A stretch of DNA of 64,000 bases, taken from the NCBI RefSeq assembly GCF_900115015.1, contig NZ_FOUZ01000007.1:145269-209268 (forward strand), given 5' to 3'. Below the pieces are notes generated by a model. It searched no databases. It saw only the letters and a program-made list of their open reading frames with translations, and was not told the origin of the DNA. Shown piece by piece: positions 1 through 8,402 of this stretch. The position numbers were made by a program, and so were the translations under genes. Within the stretch, counting starts at the first letter, position 1. Every line of letters begins with the position of its first letter. This DNA comes from Algoriella xinjiangensis (GTDB lineage: Bacteria; Bacteroidota; Bacteroidia; Flavobacteriales; Weeksellaceae).

Positions 1-1
1 A

Positions 2-526
2 GCAAGAGATTTTTTCTGTTTTGGTTGTTTTACGGGTTTACGTCATTCAGATATTTACAATCTTAATAATGCAAATATTTACGACGATCATATTAATTTA
101 TCCTTAATAAAAACCAAAACTAATGATCATATTATTCCATTAAATGATTTTGCAAAAGCTATTTTAGAGAAATATAAAAACACAATTTACAATCCAATTC
201 CTAAAATTTACTCACAGAAATTAAATAAAAAAATTCAAGATTGTTGCGAAGAATTAAAATGGTTTGATGAAGTTAAGTTAGTGCGTTTTATTGGAACTGA
301 AAGAGTTTATAAAAAATTTCAAAAGTATCAATTAATCACTTCCCATGTAGCACGAAAAACCTTTATTACAAATGGTTTAATCTTAGGAATGAATGAACGT
401 GTTTTAAGAAATATCACAAATAGTAAAGATGAAAAATCTTTCAGACGCTATGTAAAAATTGAGGAAGTACAAAAGCAGAAGGAAATGGATATTTGGAATA
501 CAGTTAAATACAAAAAAAGTGAATAA
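2..526 (+). CDS. Tyrosine site-specific integrase, 5' truncated by window edge
   Basis: This is the C-terminal catalytic part of a tyrosine recombinase; the reading frame is open to base 2, so the N-terminal arm and core-binding domains lie outside the window. The catalytic residues can be seen in order: the first Arg in TGLRHSD, the HxxR box in SHVARKTF, and a likely nucleophile Tyr in FRRYVKI near the C-terminus. The family integrates and excises mobile elements, usually at tRNA genes. The next gene begins inside its last codons, and an excisionase-like HTH gene and replication genes follow, which suits the end of an integrative element. Confidence in the family is high; the target site cannot be read from this fragment. 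Confidence 0.88.
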   Translation, partial: ARDFFCFGCFTGLRHSDIYNLNNANIYDDHINLSLIKTKTNDHIIPLNDFAKAILEKYKNTIYNPIPKIYSQKLNKKIQDCCEELKWFDEVKLVRFIGTERVYKKFQKYQLITSHVARKTFITNGLILGMNERVLRNITNSKDEKSFRRYVKIEEVQKQKEMDIWNTVKYKKSE

Positions 527-1661
527 ACTAACGATAAATACACCATTGAATCAAGTTTTAGTTCATTTAAACAAAAATGGAGATATTGAAATTGAAAATC
601 TCTTAGACATTATCAATGAACATCTGAATTACAATGATATTATTACACTATTTGATTACATAGATATTCATTTTCCATTACTTAAAAATCAATTAAGTGT
701 AATTGAAAATCTAAACATTCACTTATTTGAAAAAAAATATTCAGCAAACATTTCTGAATACTCCAAATTACTTGAAACTGGATATTTTATATGCTATTTA
801 ATCGCCTTAAAGTATGAAATTCAATCAACTTTACTTAATCCATTGTTTAATAATCTGAAATCAAAGTTTATAAAAGATTTAGATCTTAAAATTAATCAAA
901 ACACAGCTAAACTAGATTTAGAATTTGAAAATAAAGGGCATTTTAGTTTAACAGACTGTCTATTTTCATTTTTTATTTACGAGCATATAAAAGCCTTTAG
1001 ATTATTAAAAAACAATATTCTAAAATCAATAGAAGAATCAAATAATGATCATACATATGTCAATTTAACATTCGAAATAAATAACTTCTTCAGAATCTTA
1101 AATCTTGATTACATTCCACTAATAAATCAAAAATCAATTGATACAAAAATTCATAAAAATGAAGTTTTAGTTTTATTAAATGGAAGCTTAAATAATGAAA
1201 GATGTATTCCTTTATCAAAACTTGATAAAAATATTATTAAAGAAAATTTAAATTATTTGAACAAAAACAATAACAGCTATTTAATTTATAAAGTTTTAAT
1301 AATCTTACTACGTGAAATATCTAAAGTAGATCACAGGTATATGATTAGAGTAATACTGGATAATCTAACAAATATAAATCCTACGAAATATTCTAATGTT
1401 GAATATAATTACTGTCGAGATACTTTAAATGTCTGTTTATCTCAAAAAGAGAATTTATTCAAATTATATGCAGCTTTATCATTTTTAAAGGACTCCGAGT
1501 ACCTTGAAGGGTTATCTAAATTACTTCCTAAATTATTAGCTGAATATCTAAATGTTAGCTCGACAAGTGAACAATCAATAAAGAATTACGTTTTTTTGAA
1601 TAAAAATTCTAATAAAATAATTGAAAACTATAAAAATCACCTTTTCAAATATATCAATTAA
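519..1661 (+). CDS. Hypothetical protein next to the integrase
   Basis: An open frame of about 381 codons, translationally coupled to the integrase by an 8-base overlap. The GTG at 519 is preferred over an ATG at 459, because the latter would overlap the integrase by 68 bases and add a peptide that merely reads through integrase codons in another frame. The product is rich in Asn, Lys, Leu and Ile, with no recognisable motif, signal peptide or clear membrane segment. Its position suggests a role in the element's life cycle, but I do not recognise the family. Very low GC fits the surrounding mobile DNA. Confidence 0.6.
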   Translation: MNKLTINTPLNQVLVHLNKNGDIEIENLLDIINEHLNYNDIITLFDYIDIHFPLLKNQLSVIENLNIHLFEKKYSANISEYSKLLETGYFICYLIALKYEIQSTLLNPLFNNLKSKFIKDLDLKINQNTAKLDLEFENKGHFSLTDCLFSFFIYEHIKAFRLLKNNILKSIEESNNDHTYVNLTFEINNFFRILNLDYIPLINQKSIDTKIHKNEVLVLLNGSLNNERCIPLSKLDKNIIKENLNYLNKNNNSYLIYKVLIILLREISKVDHRYMIRVILDNLTNINPTKYSNVEYNYCRDTLNVCLSQKENLFKLYAALSFLKDSEYLEGLSKLLPKLLAEYLNVSSTSEQSIKNYVFLNKNSNKIIENYKNHLFKYIN

Positions 1662-1689
1662 CATACTGATTATCTTTCAATTAACAATC

Positions 1690-1708
1690 AGGTGTAATAT
1701 AGGTGTAA
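1690..1708. promoter_or_regulatory. Direct repeat AGGTGTAA x2, possible Xis or regulator site
   Basis: Two identical 8-mers, AGGTGTAA, start at 1690 and 1701, exactly 11 bases apart or about one helical turn. They sit about 60 bases upstream of the excisionase-like HTH gene. Helically phased short repeats are typical of binding sites for small MerR-like or Xis proteins. The assignment is inference from spacing and position. Confidence 0.35.
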
Positions 1709-1768
1709 CTTTTATATCTCAAATCATTCTAAGTTTGACTCAGTTAAAAACAATTAAACCTTTTTATT

Positions 1769-2047
1769 ATGAGTAATAGATTTGTAGACAAAGGAGTTGA
1801 AAATAATTCTGCTCCTGAAAGAAAAAATGAATCAGTAAAATTTATTGAGAAAACAAGTTTTCCTATAAAGGAAGATCGATTGAAACAAGCGGAAGTTGCA
1901 GAAATGTTTGATACCACTGTTCAGACAATCATTAACTGGAGAAAAGCTGGGAAATTACCTTTTTATAAGATCGGTAGGCATATAATTTATTCAAGAAGTC
2001 AATTAATCAAAATCGCTTCACAAAATCAAGATTTAGTAAAAGCATAA
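1769..2047 (+). CDS. Excisionase-like helix-turn-helix protein
   Basis: A 92-residue protein whose second half (about residues 37-85) is a MerR-like winged HTH of the Bacteroidota 'HTH_17' excisionase type: RLKQAEVAEMF, then TTVQTIINWRKAGKLP, then YKIGRHIIYSRSQL. The first 35 residues are polar and probably disordered. Such genes usually follow the integrase of integrative elements and act as recombination directionality factors or as regulators of the replication genes. It is followed by a strong hairpin terminator, so it is probably transcribed separately from the primase-helicase gene downstream. Confidence 0.8.
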   Translation: MSNRFVDKGVENNSAPERKNESVKFIEKTSFPIKEDRLKQAEVAEMFDTTVQTIINWRKAGKLPFYKIGRHIIYSRSQLIKIASQNQDLVKA

Positions 2048-2052
2048 AAAAA

Positions 2053-2075
2053 GAGTTTAATCCCACATTAAACTC
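2053..2075 (+). terminator. Hairpin terminator after the HTH gene
   Basis: A perfect 9-bp stem, GAGTTTAAT / ATTAAACTC, with a 5-base loop CCCAC lies six bases after the stop codon. The flanking A-rich and T-rich bases make it a credible intrinsic terminator, possibly working in both directions. Confidence 0.65.
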
Positions 2076-2158
2076 TCATTTATAAAAATAACTTACGTTA
2101 TGTTTTGCCTTTATTCTATGGCAAATATAAGACATAACAATTAATCACACAACTTATT

Positions 2159-3412
2159 ATGAACTTAGATTCTGCCGAATTTATTCGAGTGGGCACATCA
2201 TATTATGCTATAATTGAACGCCCTACCATATCAAAAGACACTGAAAAAATCATGATTTCTTGGAATAAAGAAACCATTGTAAACGACTTAGGTAAAGATT
2301 ATATATCCGCTATTAAAAAGTATTACGGATTTTGTTGTATTCCACAACATATTAATTATGAGCGAGAAATTGGAGATTTCTATAATATCTACCATCCGTT
2401 AGATTATAATATCGAAACTGAATCAGAAATTGATTTACAAGAATTGCAACTAAAAATCCCTTACACTCTAAAATATATCAAACATATATTCGCAGAACAA
2501 TATTTATTAGGGTTAGATTATTTGAAAATATTATTAGAAAATCCAACTCAAATTTTACCTGTACTTGTTTTAGTTTCTTCAGAACGTGAAACAGGAAAAA
2601 GTACGTTTCTGAAATGGCTTCGTAAAATTTTCTCTTTCAATGCAACTTTCATTAATGCAGATTCATTTGTAAATAACTTTAATTCAGATTTGAATGGAAA
2701 ATTACTTGTTTTGGTTGATGAAATTATTACAGACAATCAACAAGTAACTGAACGCATTAAATTTCTTAGTACAGCCGATCGAAATAAGATTGAAAGCAAA
2801 GGAAAAGATAAAGAAGAAGTAGAATCTTTCTACAAATTTGTAATGACTTCCAACTTCGAAAAGAATTTTATCAAAATTGATAAAAAAGAAACTCGATTTT
2901 GGGTTCGAAAAATTCCATCAATTATTAAAAACCCTGAATTTGACAAGCATTTATACAAGGAAATCCCTTTCTTTTTAAACTATTTAGTACGAATACCCCA
3001 TTCTACACCAAAGCAAACTCGAATGTGGTTCACTCCAGAGCAAATTAGAACTTCAGCTTTAACAAGACTAATGAATTATGAGAATGAAAATGCAAAACAA
3101 AAAGTATTTGAAATCATAAATGAAATTCATGAAAATTTTAATGAGGATGAAATATTAATTGCTCCAAAGGATATTCAATCTATTTCTAAACGAATTCATG
3201 GGAGAAACTCGATTGAAATTAATGAAGCAAGAAACGTATTAAAAACTCTAAACTTAACACCTTCTAATAATTCAAATAAATATGAAGGATATGAATATTT
3301 ACCACATGGTGAATTCGTAAAAATTGATCGAAAAGGAAGATATTATTCTATAATTTTCAGCGAAATACGTCATTTTTTTGATGACAGTGATGACAGCCTT
3401 ATAACTATTTGA
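2159..3412 (+). CDS. Primase-helicase family protein (DUF5906-like, SF3-type ATPase)
   Basis: A 417-residue replication protein. A P-loop-like segment, SSERETGKSTF, lies near residues 139-149, and a Walker B-like strand, LLVLVDEI, lies near 181-188, followed by conserved basic and polar helicase segments. This matches the phage and plasmid primase-helicase family common in Bacteroidota integrative elements, which unwinds DNA at the element's origin. The C-terminal part after about residue 300 looks like a winged-helix DNA-binding tail. The end of the gene carries the first two GATGACAG iterons, and the next gene is a toprim primase, so the block reads as a replication module. Confidence 0.75.
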   Translation: MNLDSAEFIRVGTSYYAIIERPTISKDTEKIMISWNKETIVNDLGKDYISAIKKYYGFCCIPQHINYEREIGDFYNIYHPLDYNIETESEIDLQELQLKIPYTLKYIKHIFAEQYLLGLDYLKILLENPTQILPVLVLVSSERETGKSTFLKWLRKIFSFNATFINADSFVNNFNSDLNGKLLVLVDEIITDNQQVTERIKFLSTADRNKIESKGKDKEEVESFYKFVMTSNFEKNFIKIDKKETRFWVRKIPSIIKNPEFDKHLYKEIPFFLNYLVRIPHSTPKQTRMWFTPEQIRTSALTRLMNYENENAKQKVFEIINEIHENFNEDEILIAPKDIQSISKRIHGRNSIEINEARNVLKTLNLTPSNNSNKYEGYEYLPHGEFVKIDRKGRYYSIIFSEIRHFFDDSDDSLITI

Positions 3413-3571
3413 TATATAATAAAATACTGTCATCAAAATCGTCATCAAACCGTCATCAAAATTTAGTTTGATGACAGAATTAGGAAAATAAAATTTGATT
3501 TTGATGATTGATGACAAAGTGATGACAGCTTATTGAATTGAATTACATTCAATTACAAGCTTCTGTCATCA
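3379..3571. repeat. Iteron-like GATGAC/GTCATC repeat cluster, candidate replication origin
   Basis: About nine copies of the core GATGAC or its complement occur within 193 bases. TGATGACAG is at 3379, 3388, 3469 and 3520; TGATGACA is at 3509; CTGTCATCA is at 3427 and 3563; GTCATCA is at 3441 and 3452. Both orientations occur. The cluster spans the end of the primase-helicase gene, the intergenic space and the start region of the toprim gene. Repeats of this size beside replication genes are the usual form of iteron origins; the function is inferred. Confidence 0.7.
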
Positions 3572-3609
3572 ATCATCAAAAATTTCGTAAAATCTCAACC
3601 GTACAGAAA

Positions 3610-4458
3610 ATGAATTGTAAAATGATAAACGAGCAAATTAAAATGATGGATTATTTAGCTCAAAAAGACATTTATCCAATAAGTAGTAAACAGAATGTTT
3701 TTTGGTTTTTAAGCCCATTTAGAAATGAAAAAACAGCTTCTTTTAAAGTAGATAATTCGACCAATCGATTTTATGATTTTGGAGAAGGATTTGGAGGAAC
3801 TTTAATTGATTTAATTTCTAAACTTGAAAATATTTCAATCATAGAAACTATTCAAAAATTCAACGAAAATTCTTTTTCTTTTCAAAAGCAAAATGATTTT
3901 CATATTGAAAAAATTCAAACAAAAAATGAATATAAAATTTTAGAGTTGAAAGAAATTTCATCATTTCCTTTAATTCAATATTTAGAAGAAAGAAAACTGC
4001 CTTTAGAAATTGTAAAACGATATTGTAAAGAAATTCATTACAAATTAAATCAGAAAACATATTACGCAATTGCATTTCCGAACAATGAAAATGGATATGA
4101 AATTCGAAACAAATATGTAAAAATGTGTTTGGTAAAAAAAGATATTTCATTGATAAAAAACAATCAAAATCAATTGAAAATTTTTGAAAGTTGGAGCGAT
4201 TTTATCAGTTACCTTTTTCTTTTTCCAACTGACGAATTTCTTTACGATTTTTTAATATTAAATTCAATTGCTTTACTCAGAAAAAATATAGAATTGAGAA
4301 ATAAATATGAAAAAATTGAAACCTATTTTGATCAAGATGATACTGGGAAATCTGCTACAAATTTCTTAAAAACTGAATTAAAAGATAAAGTAAAAGATGA
4401 TTCGAATTTCTATAAAAACTATAAAGATTTGAATGAATTCTTAATTTTTGAAAAATAG
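3610..4458 (+). CDS. Toprim-domain primase with degenerate CHC2 N-terminus
   Basis: The family is recognised from an N-terminal CHC2-like fold lacking most zinc ligands (SPFRNEKTASFKVD, then FYDFGEGFGGTLIDLI) and a C-terminal toprim strand with YFDQDDTGKSA near the end. Such proteins make or process RNA primers for mobile-element replication. I take ATG 3610 or 3622 as the start rather than ATG 3538. The longer version would translate the iterons into a non-conserved leader, while the conserved fold begins with the residues after MNCKM. The gene follows the primase-helicase and iterons and precedes an oriT-like inverted repeat. Confidence 0.7.
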   Translation: MNCKMINEQIKMMDYLAQKDIYPISSKQNVFWFLSPFRNEKTASFKVDNSTNRFYDFGEGFGGTLIDLISKLENISIIETIQKFNENSFSFQKQNDFHIEKIQTKNEYKILELKEISSFPLIQYLEERKLPLEIVKRYCKEIHYKLNQKTYYAIAFPNNENGYEIRNKYVKMCLVKKDISLIKNNQNQLKIFESWSDFISYLFLFPTDEFLYDFLILNSIALLRKNIELRNKYEKIETYFDQDDTGKSATNFLKTELKDKVKDDSNFYKNYKDLNEFLIFEK

Positions 4459-4477
4459 CTAAAAATTAGAATTCTTA

Positions 4478-4542
4478 GAAAATTAGGAATAGCAAGCAGT
4501 AATCGCGGGTAACCGATTCTATCCTATATATTCCTAATTTTC
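4478..4542. other. 14-bp perfect inverted repeat around a GC-rich core; terminator or oriT-like site
   Basis: The arms GAAAATTAGGAATA (4478-4491) and its exact complement (4529-4542) enclose 37 bases. Inside is a second small repeat, AATCG...CGATT, around CGGGTAAC, and then CTATCCTATA, which loosely resembles P-type relaxase nick regions. The centre is conspicuously GC-rich for this DNA. It lies between the toprim gene and a ribbon-helix-helix-like mobilization protein, where an origin of transfer would be expected, but a plain terminator is also possible. Confidence 0.45.
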
Positions 4543-4648
4543 AATTTATTACAAAATAAAAGTAGTATTTACACATTCTTTAAAATACTACTTTACAATA
4601 TAACACATTAAATATCAATAGTATTAACAATGTTAACAAAGTAGTAAA

Positions 4649-5185
4649 ATGAAAAATAAGTTAGTTACTTTCAAATTGGATGAATCAATTAGAGATCATG
4701 CAACAAAAATGAAAAGATTATACAATTATCCTACTTATGATGATCTTTTTCAAGACATTTTTAAATTTTTTATTGACAATGAAACATCTCCAAGAGATGC
4801 AAATATTTCACTACACAAACAAATTTTTGAGATGAAAAGATCATTATCAAAAATTCATTCTGAGTTTATAAATAAACGATTAAACCCAACTCTTTTTGAA
4901 ATAAAAACTCAATATATAAACACCAACAAAACTATTATTGAGATGATTAATCAAACCAATTCTAATACACATAAAGTTATAGAAATTGCAGAAAGTTTAA
5001 GTATAGCTCCACAAAAAGAGGCTCCACAAAATAATATCAATTTAGAGGATATAAAGTCTAAAATTTTAGAATTAGATAAAGTGAAAAAAAGCAAGTTCAA
5101 TGGAGAAAAAAATATTGTAGAAATTGATTTAGTTGAATACAATCGATTAATGGATCAACTAAAATTAAAACTAAATAATTTTTAA
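4649..5185 (+). CDS. Probable mobilization accessory protein (BfmA/BtgA-like)
   Basis: A 178-residue protein. Residues 1-45 look like a ribbon-helix-helix DNA-binding domain (VTFKLDESIRDHATKMKRL, then YDDLFQDIFKFF). The rest is helical and probably coiled coil, ending in a short charged tail. Small RHH proteins of this layout in Bacteroidota elements belong to the BfmA/BtgA mobilization group and bind oriT to help a relaxase. No relaxase gene lies nearby in this half of the window, so the element would need one from outside the window or from a helper. The family call is tentative. Confidence 0.5.
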   Translation: MKNKLVTFKLDESIRDHATKMKRLYNYPTYDDLFQDIFKFFIDNETSPRDANISLHKQIFEMKRSLSKIHSEFINKRLNPTLFEIKTQYINTNKTIIEMINQTNSNTHKVIEIAESLSIAPQKEAPQNNINLEDIKSKILELDKVKKSKFNGEKNIVEIDLVEYNRLMDQLKLKLNNF

Positions 5186-5192
5186 AATCGTG

Positions 5193-5756
5193 TTAAAGAA
5201 AATTAGAATACTCAACGGATTTATTTAAAAAGTACTCTAATTTATTATCATATTCTTCTTTAGAAATATGATCATTTTCTATATGTACATCATAAATATC
5301 TTGAAAATAAAAGTAGAGAAACATATTAATTCTATAATCTTGATTATTGTGATTTAAGAAATTTTCGAAATCATTAAATGTGTATGGAACCAACGAATCG
5401 AAATTTAAAGAATTACGAATTAGTAAATATTCTGTAATCGTCATTAATTTAGGAGATTTAACAATCAAGTAGATTATTGCTGTTTTGATTGAAGTATTAT
5501 CAATTAATAAAAATTCATTGATTTTATTAAATAGATATTGATTATCAACTCCAATATCATTGTTTTTTTGATACAGTTTTACTTCGTTTACAAAATCAGG
5601 ATTAAGTTTAATATAATTTAGTTTTTCTAAAGATTGATCTTTTTCTTCAAACAAAATACGATTGAAAATAAGATGAATAACTTGTAGTGGATTTTTCCCC
5701 TGTTCAGATAATTTTTGTAGATATTCCATAAATAAAAATGGCGTGATACTAAACAC
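5193..5756 (-). CDS. Hypothetical protein, 187 residues or less
   Basis: I do not recognise this protein. It is soluble-looking, rich in Leu, Asn, Tyr and acidic residues, with no obvious motif. It is convergent with the RHH gene, with only seven bases between the stop codons. The start is uncertain: ATG 5756 or the internal ATG at 5729, which begins MEYLQKLSEQG. Its upstream region contains the nested inverted repeats at 5774-5866, so its mRNA may carry a structured leader. Confidence 0.5.
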   Translation of the reverse strand: MFSITPFLFMEYLQKLSEQGKNPLQVIHLIFNRILFEEKDQSLEKLNYIKLNPDFVNEVKLYQKNNDIGVDNQYLFNKINEFLLIDNTSIKTAIIYLIVKSPKLMTITEYLLIRNSLNFDSLVPYTFNDFENFLNHNNQDYRINMFLYFYFQDIYDVHIENDHISKEEYDNKLEYFLNKSVEYSNFL

Positions 5757-5773
5757 AATCCGTTACTGAGGTA

Positions 5774-5866
5774 CTCGGATACCCAAAACTCGAAAAGGCT
5801 AGCCCACGCCACTATATGGCATGAGCGTAAGCCTATCTAAAATTTTGAGTTTTTGAAGATTCCGAG
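5774..5866. other. Nested inverted repeats: candidate structured leader or small RNA
   Basis: Concentric complementary arms are visible. CTCGGAT (5774) pairs with ATTCCGAG (5859). AAAACTCGAAAA (5785) nearly pairs with TTTTGAGTTTTT (5843). AGGCT (5796) pairs with AGCCT (5830). A small GCCA...TGGC hairpin (5808-5820) lies at the centre. The central part is much more GC-rich than its surroundings. It lies between two divergent genes, and the transcribed strand is unknown. It could be a leader of the minus-strand gene, an independent RNA or a protein-binding cruciform. Confidence 0.45.
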
Positions 5867-5973
5867 TTTTCAGCAACCAAATTCTGACAGCTTACGCGTA
5901 CGTAATTACTATTTTAATGATGTAAAGATAGAAAATGATTACTAAATTTAGCTCATTAATTACACTCATAATA

Positions 5974-6720
5974 ATGAAAATTCAAACCCTTAGCGATCTA
6001 CATTTAGAATTTGGAAGCACTTCTCTTTCTTTCGAAAATGCAGATTTAATTATTTTAGCTGGTGATACTCATCTTGGTATCAAAGGAATTGAGTGGTGTA
6101 AAAAATATATACCAAATAAAAGAATTATTTATTTACTTGGGAATCATGAATATTATAAAGGATCTTATCCTAAAACATTATTAAAAATAAAAGAAGCTGC
6201 ATTAAATACAACTATTACTGTTTTAGAAAATGATTTTATTGATATAGAAGGGATTCGTTTTCATGGGTGCACACTATGGACTGATTTTTCAATATTTGGA
6301 GATCCAATGAAATATGGAATGATTTGTCAAAGTCTAATGAATGATTACAAATACATTAAACGTGATCCTTCCTATTCAAAAATGAGAACTATTGATATTT
6401 ATCGTATTCATAATAAATCTATTGCATGGCTTGAACAAAGCCTAAAAGCTTCAATTGGTTTAAAAAATATAGTTATTACACATCATGCACCGAGTATAAA
6501 ATCAGTTCCAAAAGAGTATGTTTCTGATCCTGTTACATCCGCTTATGCTTCAAATTTGGAGGATTTTATTTTAGAACATCAACCTATGTATTGGATTCAT
6601 GGGCATATTCATACTCCTTGTAGATATATGATTGGTAAAACTGAAATTATTTGTAATCCTCATGGATATATTGATGAAAAAGATAATGGTTTTATAAAAG
6701 AATTGATAATAGAGTTATAA
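5974..6720 (+). CDS. Metallophosphoesterase of the calcineurin-like family
   Basis: The binuclear-metal motifs appear in the right order: TLSDLHLEF at the N-terminus (D-x-H), ILAGDTHLG (GD), LLGNHEYY (GNHE), ITHHAP and WIHGHIHTP (GHxH). The family hydrolyses phosphoesters of nucleotides, nucleic acids or proteins; the substrate here is unknown. ATG 5974 is chosen because it directly precedes the conserved first strand; an in-frame ATG at 5935 would add a 13-residue hydrophobic leader of doubtful meaning. The gene stands alone between the structured region and hipBA. Confidence 0.85.
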   Translation: MKIQTLSDLHLEFGSTSLSFENADLIILAGDTHLGIKGIEWCKKYIPNKRIIYLLGNHEYYKGSYPKTLLKIKEAALNTTITVLENDFIDIEGIRFHGCTLWTDFSIFGDPMKYGMICQSLMNDYKYIKRDPSYSKMRTIDIYRIHNKSIAWLEQSLKASIGLKNIVITHHAPSIKSVPKEYVSDPVTSAYASNLEDFILEHQPMYWIHGHIHTPCRYMIGKTEIICNPHGYIDEKDNGFIKELIIEL

Positions 6721-6809
6721 ACTGAAGTTTTTTATTTTATAACTAATGTTTATTAAAATATGCATATTGTTTATATTTTAGTATATTTGATTATTATAAT
6801 ATACATTTT

Positions 6810-7076
6810 ATGTTAGATTTTACTACAATTAAAGATGTAAAAAACACAATTGGTGAATGGTGTAAAAAAATGCGTAAAGCAGAACGTTTAACCCAACAAG
6901 AATTAGCTGATGAATTAGTTCTTTCTAGACTAACGATTGCCAAACTTGAAAATGGAGATAATCCTACACTTGAAACCCTTTTAAAAGTGTTACAGTATTT
7001 TGACGAAATGAAATCGATCAATCAATTTGTTTCTGATAAAATTGAGATTTTAGAAAATAATCAATCCATGTATTAA
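6810..7076 (+). CDS. hipB: HipB-like antitoxin, XRE-family HTH
   Basis: An 88-residue Cro/CI-type helix-turn-helix protein (residues about 17-70: WCKKMRKAERLTQQELADEL, SRLTIAKLENGDNPTLETLLKVL). It ends two bases before the start of hipA, the standard order for a HipBA pair, in which HipB binds operator DNA, neutralises HipA and represses the operon. The upstream region is very AT-rich, and I see no clear long palindrome in it. This pair is complete, unlike the split system at 36-38 kb and the decayed one at 59.6 kb. Confidence 0.82.
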   Translation: MLDFTTIKDVKNTIGEWCKKMRKAERLTQQELADELVLSRLTIAKLENGDNPTLETLLKVLQYFDEMKSINQFVSDKIEILENNQSMY

Positions 7077-7078
7077 TA

Positions 7079-8341
7079 ATGGCAAAGAATCAAATCATTT
7101 CGGTAAATTTTCAAGGAATTGAAATTGGAAAAATTGGATACGACGAAAACCAAAGAAAATCAACATTTCAATATAATCCTCAATTTTTAGAAAGCAATCA
7201 ATTCAAGAAAATATTTCCATATGTTATTCGAAGAACTTCTAATGTACAGGTGTATTCAGAATTTGAAGGGGAAACTTTTCGTGGATTACCTCCTATGATT
7301 GCTGATTCGTTACCTGATTTTTTTGGAAATATAGTTTTTAAAGAGTGGCTAGAAGCTACTCAAAAAGAAATGAATTCTATTTCTCCATTAGAACAATTAA
7401 CATACGTAGGAAAAAGAGGAATGGGAGCTTTAGAGTTTTCTCCAGCCAAAGAAATTAAATCAAATCAGAGTATTGATGTAGAAGAAATAACGGAAGTGGT
7501 AAAGAAAGTACTTGATTTAAAAACTTCAATAGAAGAAAAAGGATTAAGCGATATAGCATTACTAAATATTTTCAAAATTGGAACTTCAGCTGGTGGTGCA
7601 CGACCTAAAATTTTAGTTTCTGAAAACAAAAATACAGGACATCTTATTCCTGGTGATTTAGAAACTTCGGATGATTACAATCATTATTTAATCAAACTTT
7701 CAGTAGATGAAGATCAAGGTTATTCGAAAGAAAAAATAGAATTTATTTATTATCAAATTGCGACTTCTATTGGAATTGAAATGATGCCTTCTAAATTGAT
7801 TGATGATAAACATTTTGCAACATTACGTTTTGATCGTCAAAATGGACGAAAACAACATATTTTAACAGCTTCTGGAATGACAGGTTGGGATTTTAAAAAG
7901 CCTGAAAACTCCTCTTATGAAAATCTTTTTAAACTTGCATTTGATTTAAAACTTTCTCATAAAAATATTCAACAATTGTATAAAAGAATGGTTTTTAATC
8001 TTGTTTTCTCTAATATTGATGATCATTTAAAGAATTTTTCATTCGTTTATGATTTAGAAAAAGACCGTTGGAATTTATCTCCAGCTTATGATTTGACGTA
8101 TCCTTTGGATGCTTTAAAGAATTATTTGAGAATTTCTAGAGCAATGTCGATAAATGGAAAACGAAATGATATTAATCGAGAAGATTTAATGAAAATTGCA
8201 GATTTATTTACAATAAAAGATGCAAACAGAATTATTGATGAAGTTGTAAACTCTACAAATCAATTTAGAATTCTTTGCCAAGAACAAAATATTCCAGATA
8301 AAGTGATTACAAAAATTGAGTCAGAGTTTTTGGAAGTTTAA
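7079..8341 (+). CDS. hipA: HipA-domain serine/threonine kinase toxin
   Basis: A full-length, 420-residue HipA-like protein. It has the N-terminal subdomain typical of HipA (GLPPMIADSLPD, residues about 78-89), the loop TSAGGARPKIL near residue 170, the catalytic NIDDHLKNF near 312-320 and SPAYDLTYP shortly after, equivalent to the metal-binding DFG-like segment. Family members phosphorylate aminoacyl-tRNA synthetases or other targets and stop growth. Together with hipB it forms a type II toxin-antitoxin module that could stabilise the mobile element. The real substrate cannot be deduced. Confidence 0.85.
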   Translation: MAKNQIISVNFQGIEIGKIGYDENQRKSTFQYNPQFLESNQFKKIFPYVIRRTSNVQVYSEFEGETFRGLPPMIADSLPDFFGNIVFKEWLEATQKEMNSISPLEQLTYVGKRGMGALEFSPAKEIKSNQSIDVEEITEVVKKVLDLKTSIEEKGLSDIALLNIFKIGTSAGGARPKILVSENKNTGHLIPGDLETSDDYNHYLIKLSVDEDQGYSKEKIEFIYYQIATSIGIEMMPSKLIDDKHFATLRFDRQNGRKQHILTASGMTGWDFKKPENSSYENLFKLAFDLKLSHKNIQQLYKRMVFNLVFSNIDDHLKNFSFVYDLEKDRWNLSPAYDLTYPLDALKNYLRISRAMSINGKRNDINREDLMKIADLFTIKDANRIIDEVVNSTNQFRILCQEQNIPDKVITKIESEFLEV

Positions 8342-8402
8342 TTAAAAATCGTGTAAAACCAAATACAATTCGTTAAAAAGGCACTACCAAATTATATCTA
8401 TT

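Noticed and set aside
3379..3571. Repeat cluster as a CRISPR array
   Set aside because: The repeat is only 8-9 bases, occurs in both orientations with irregular spacing, has no spacers of constant length, and there are no cas genes.
5627..5812. 61-codon minus-strand frame crossing the structured region
   Set aside because: It overlaps the better-supported orphan gene in another frame and is probably chance coding over the hairpins.
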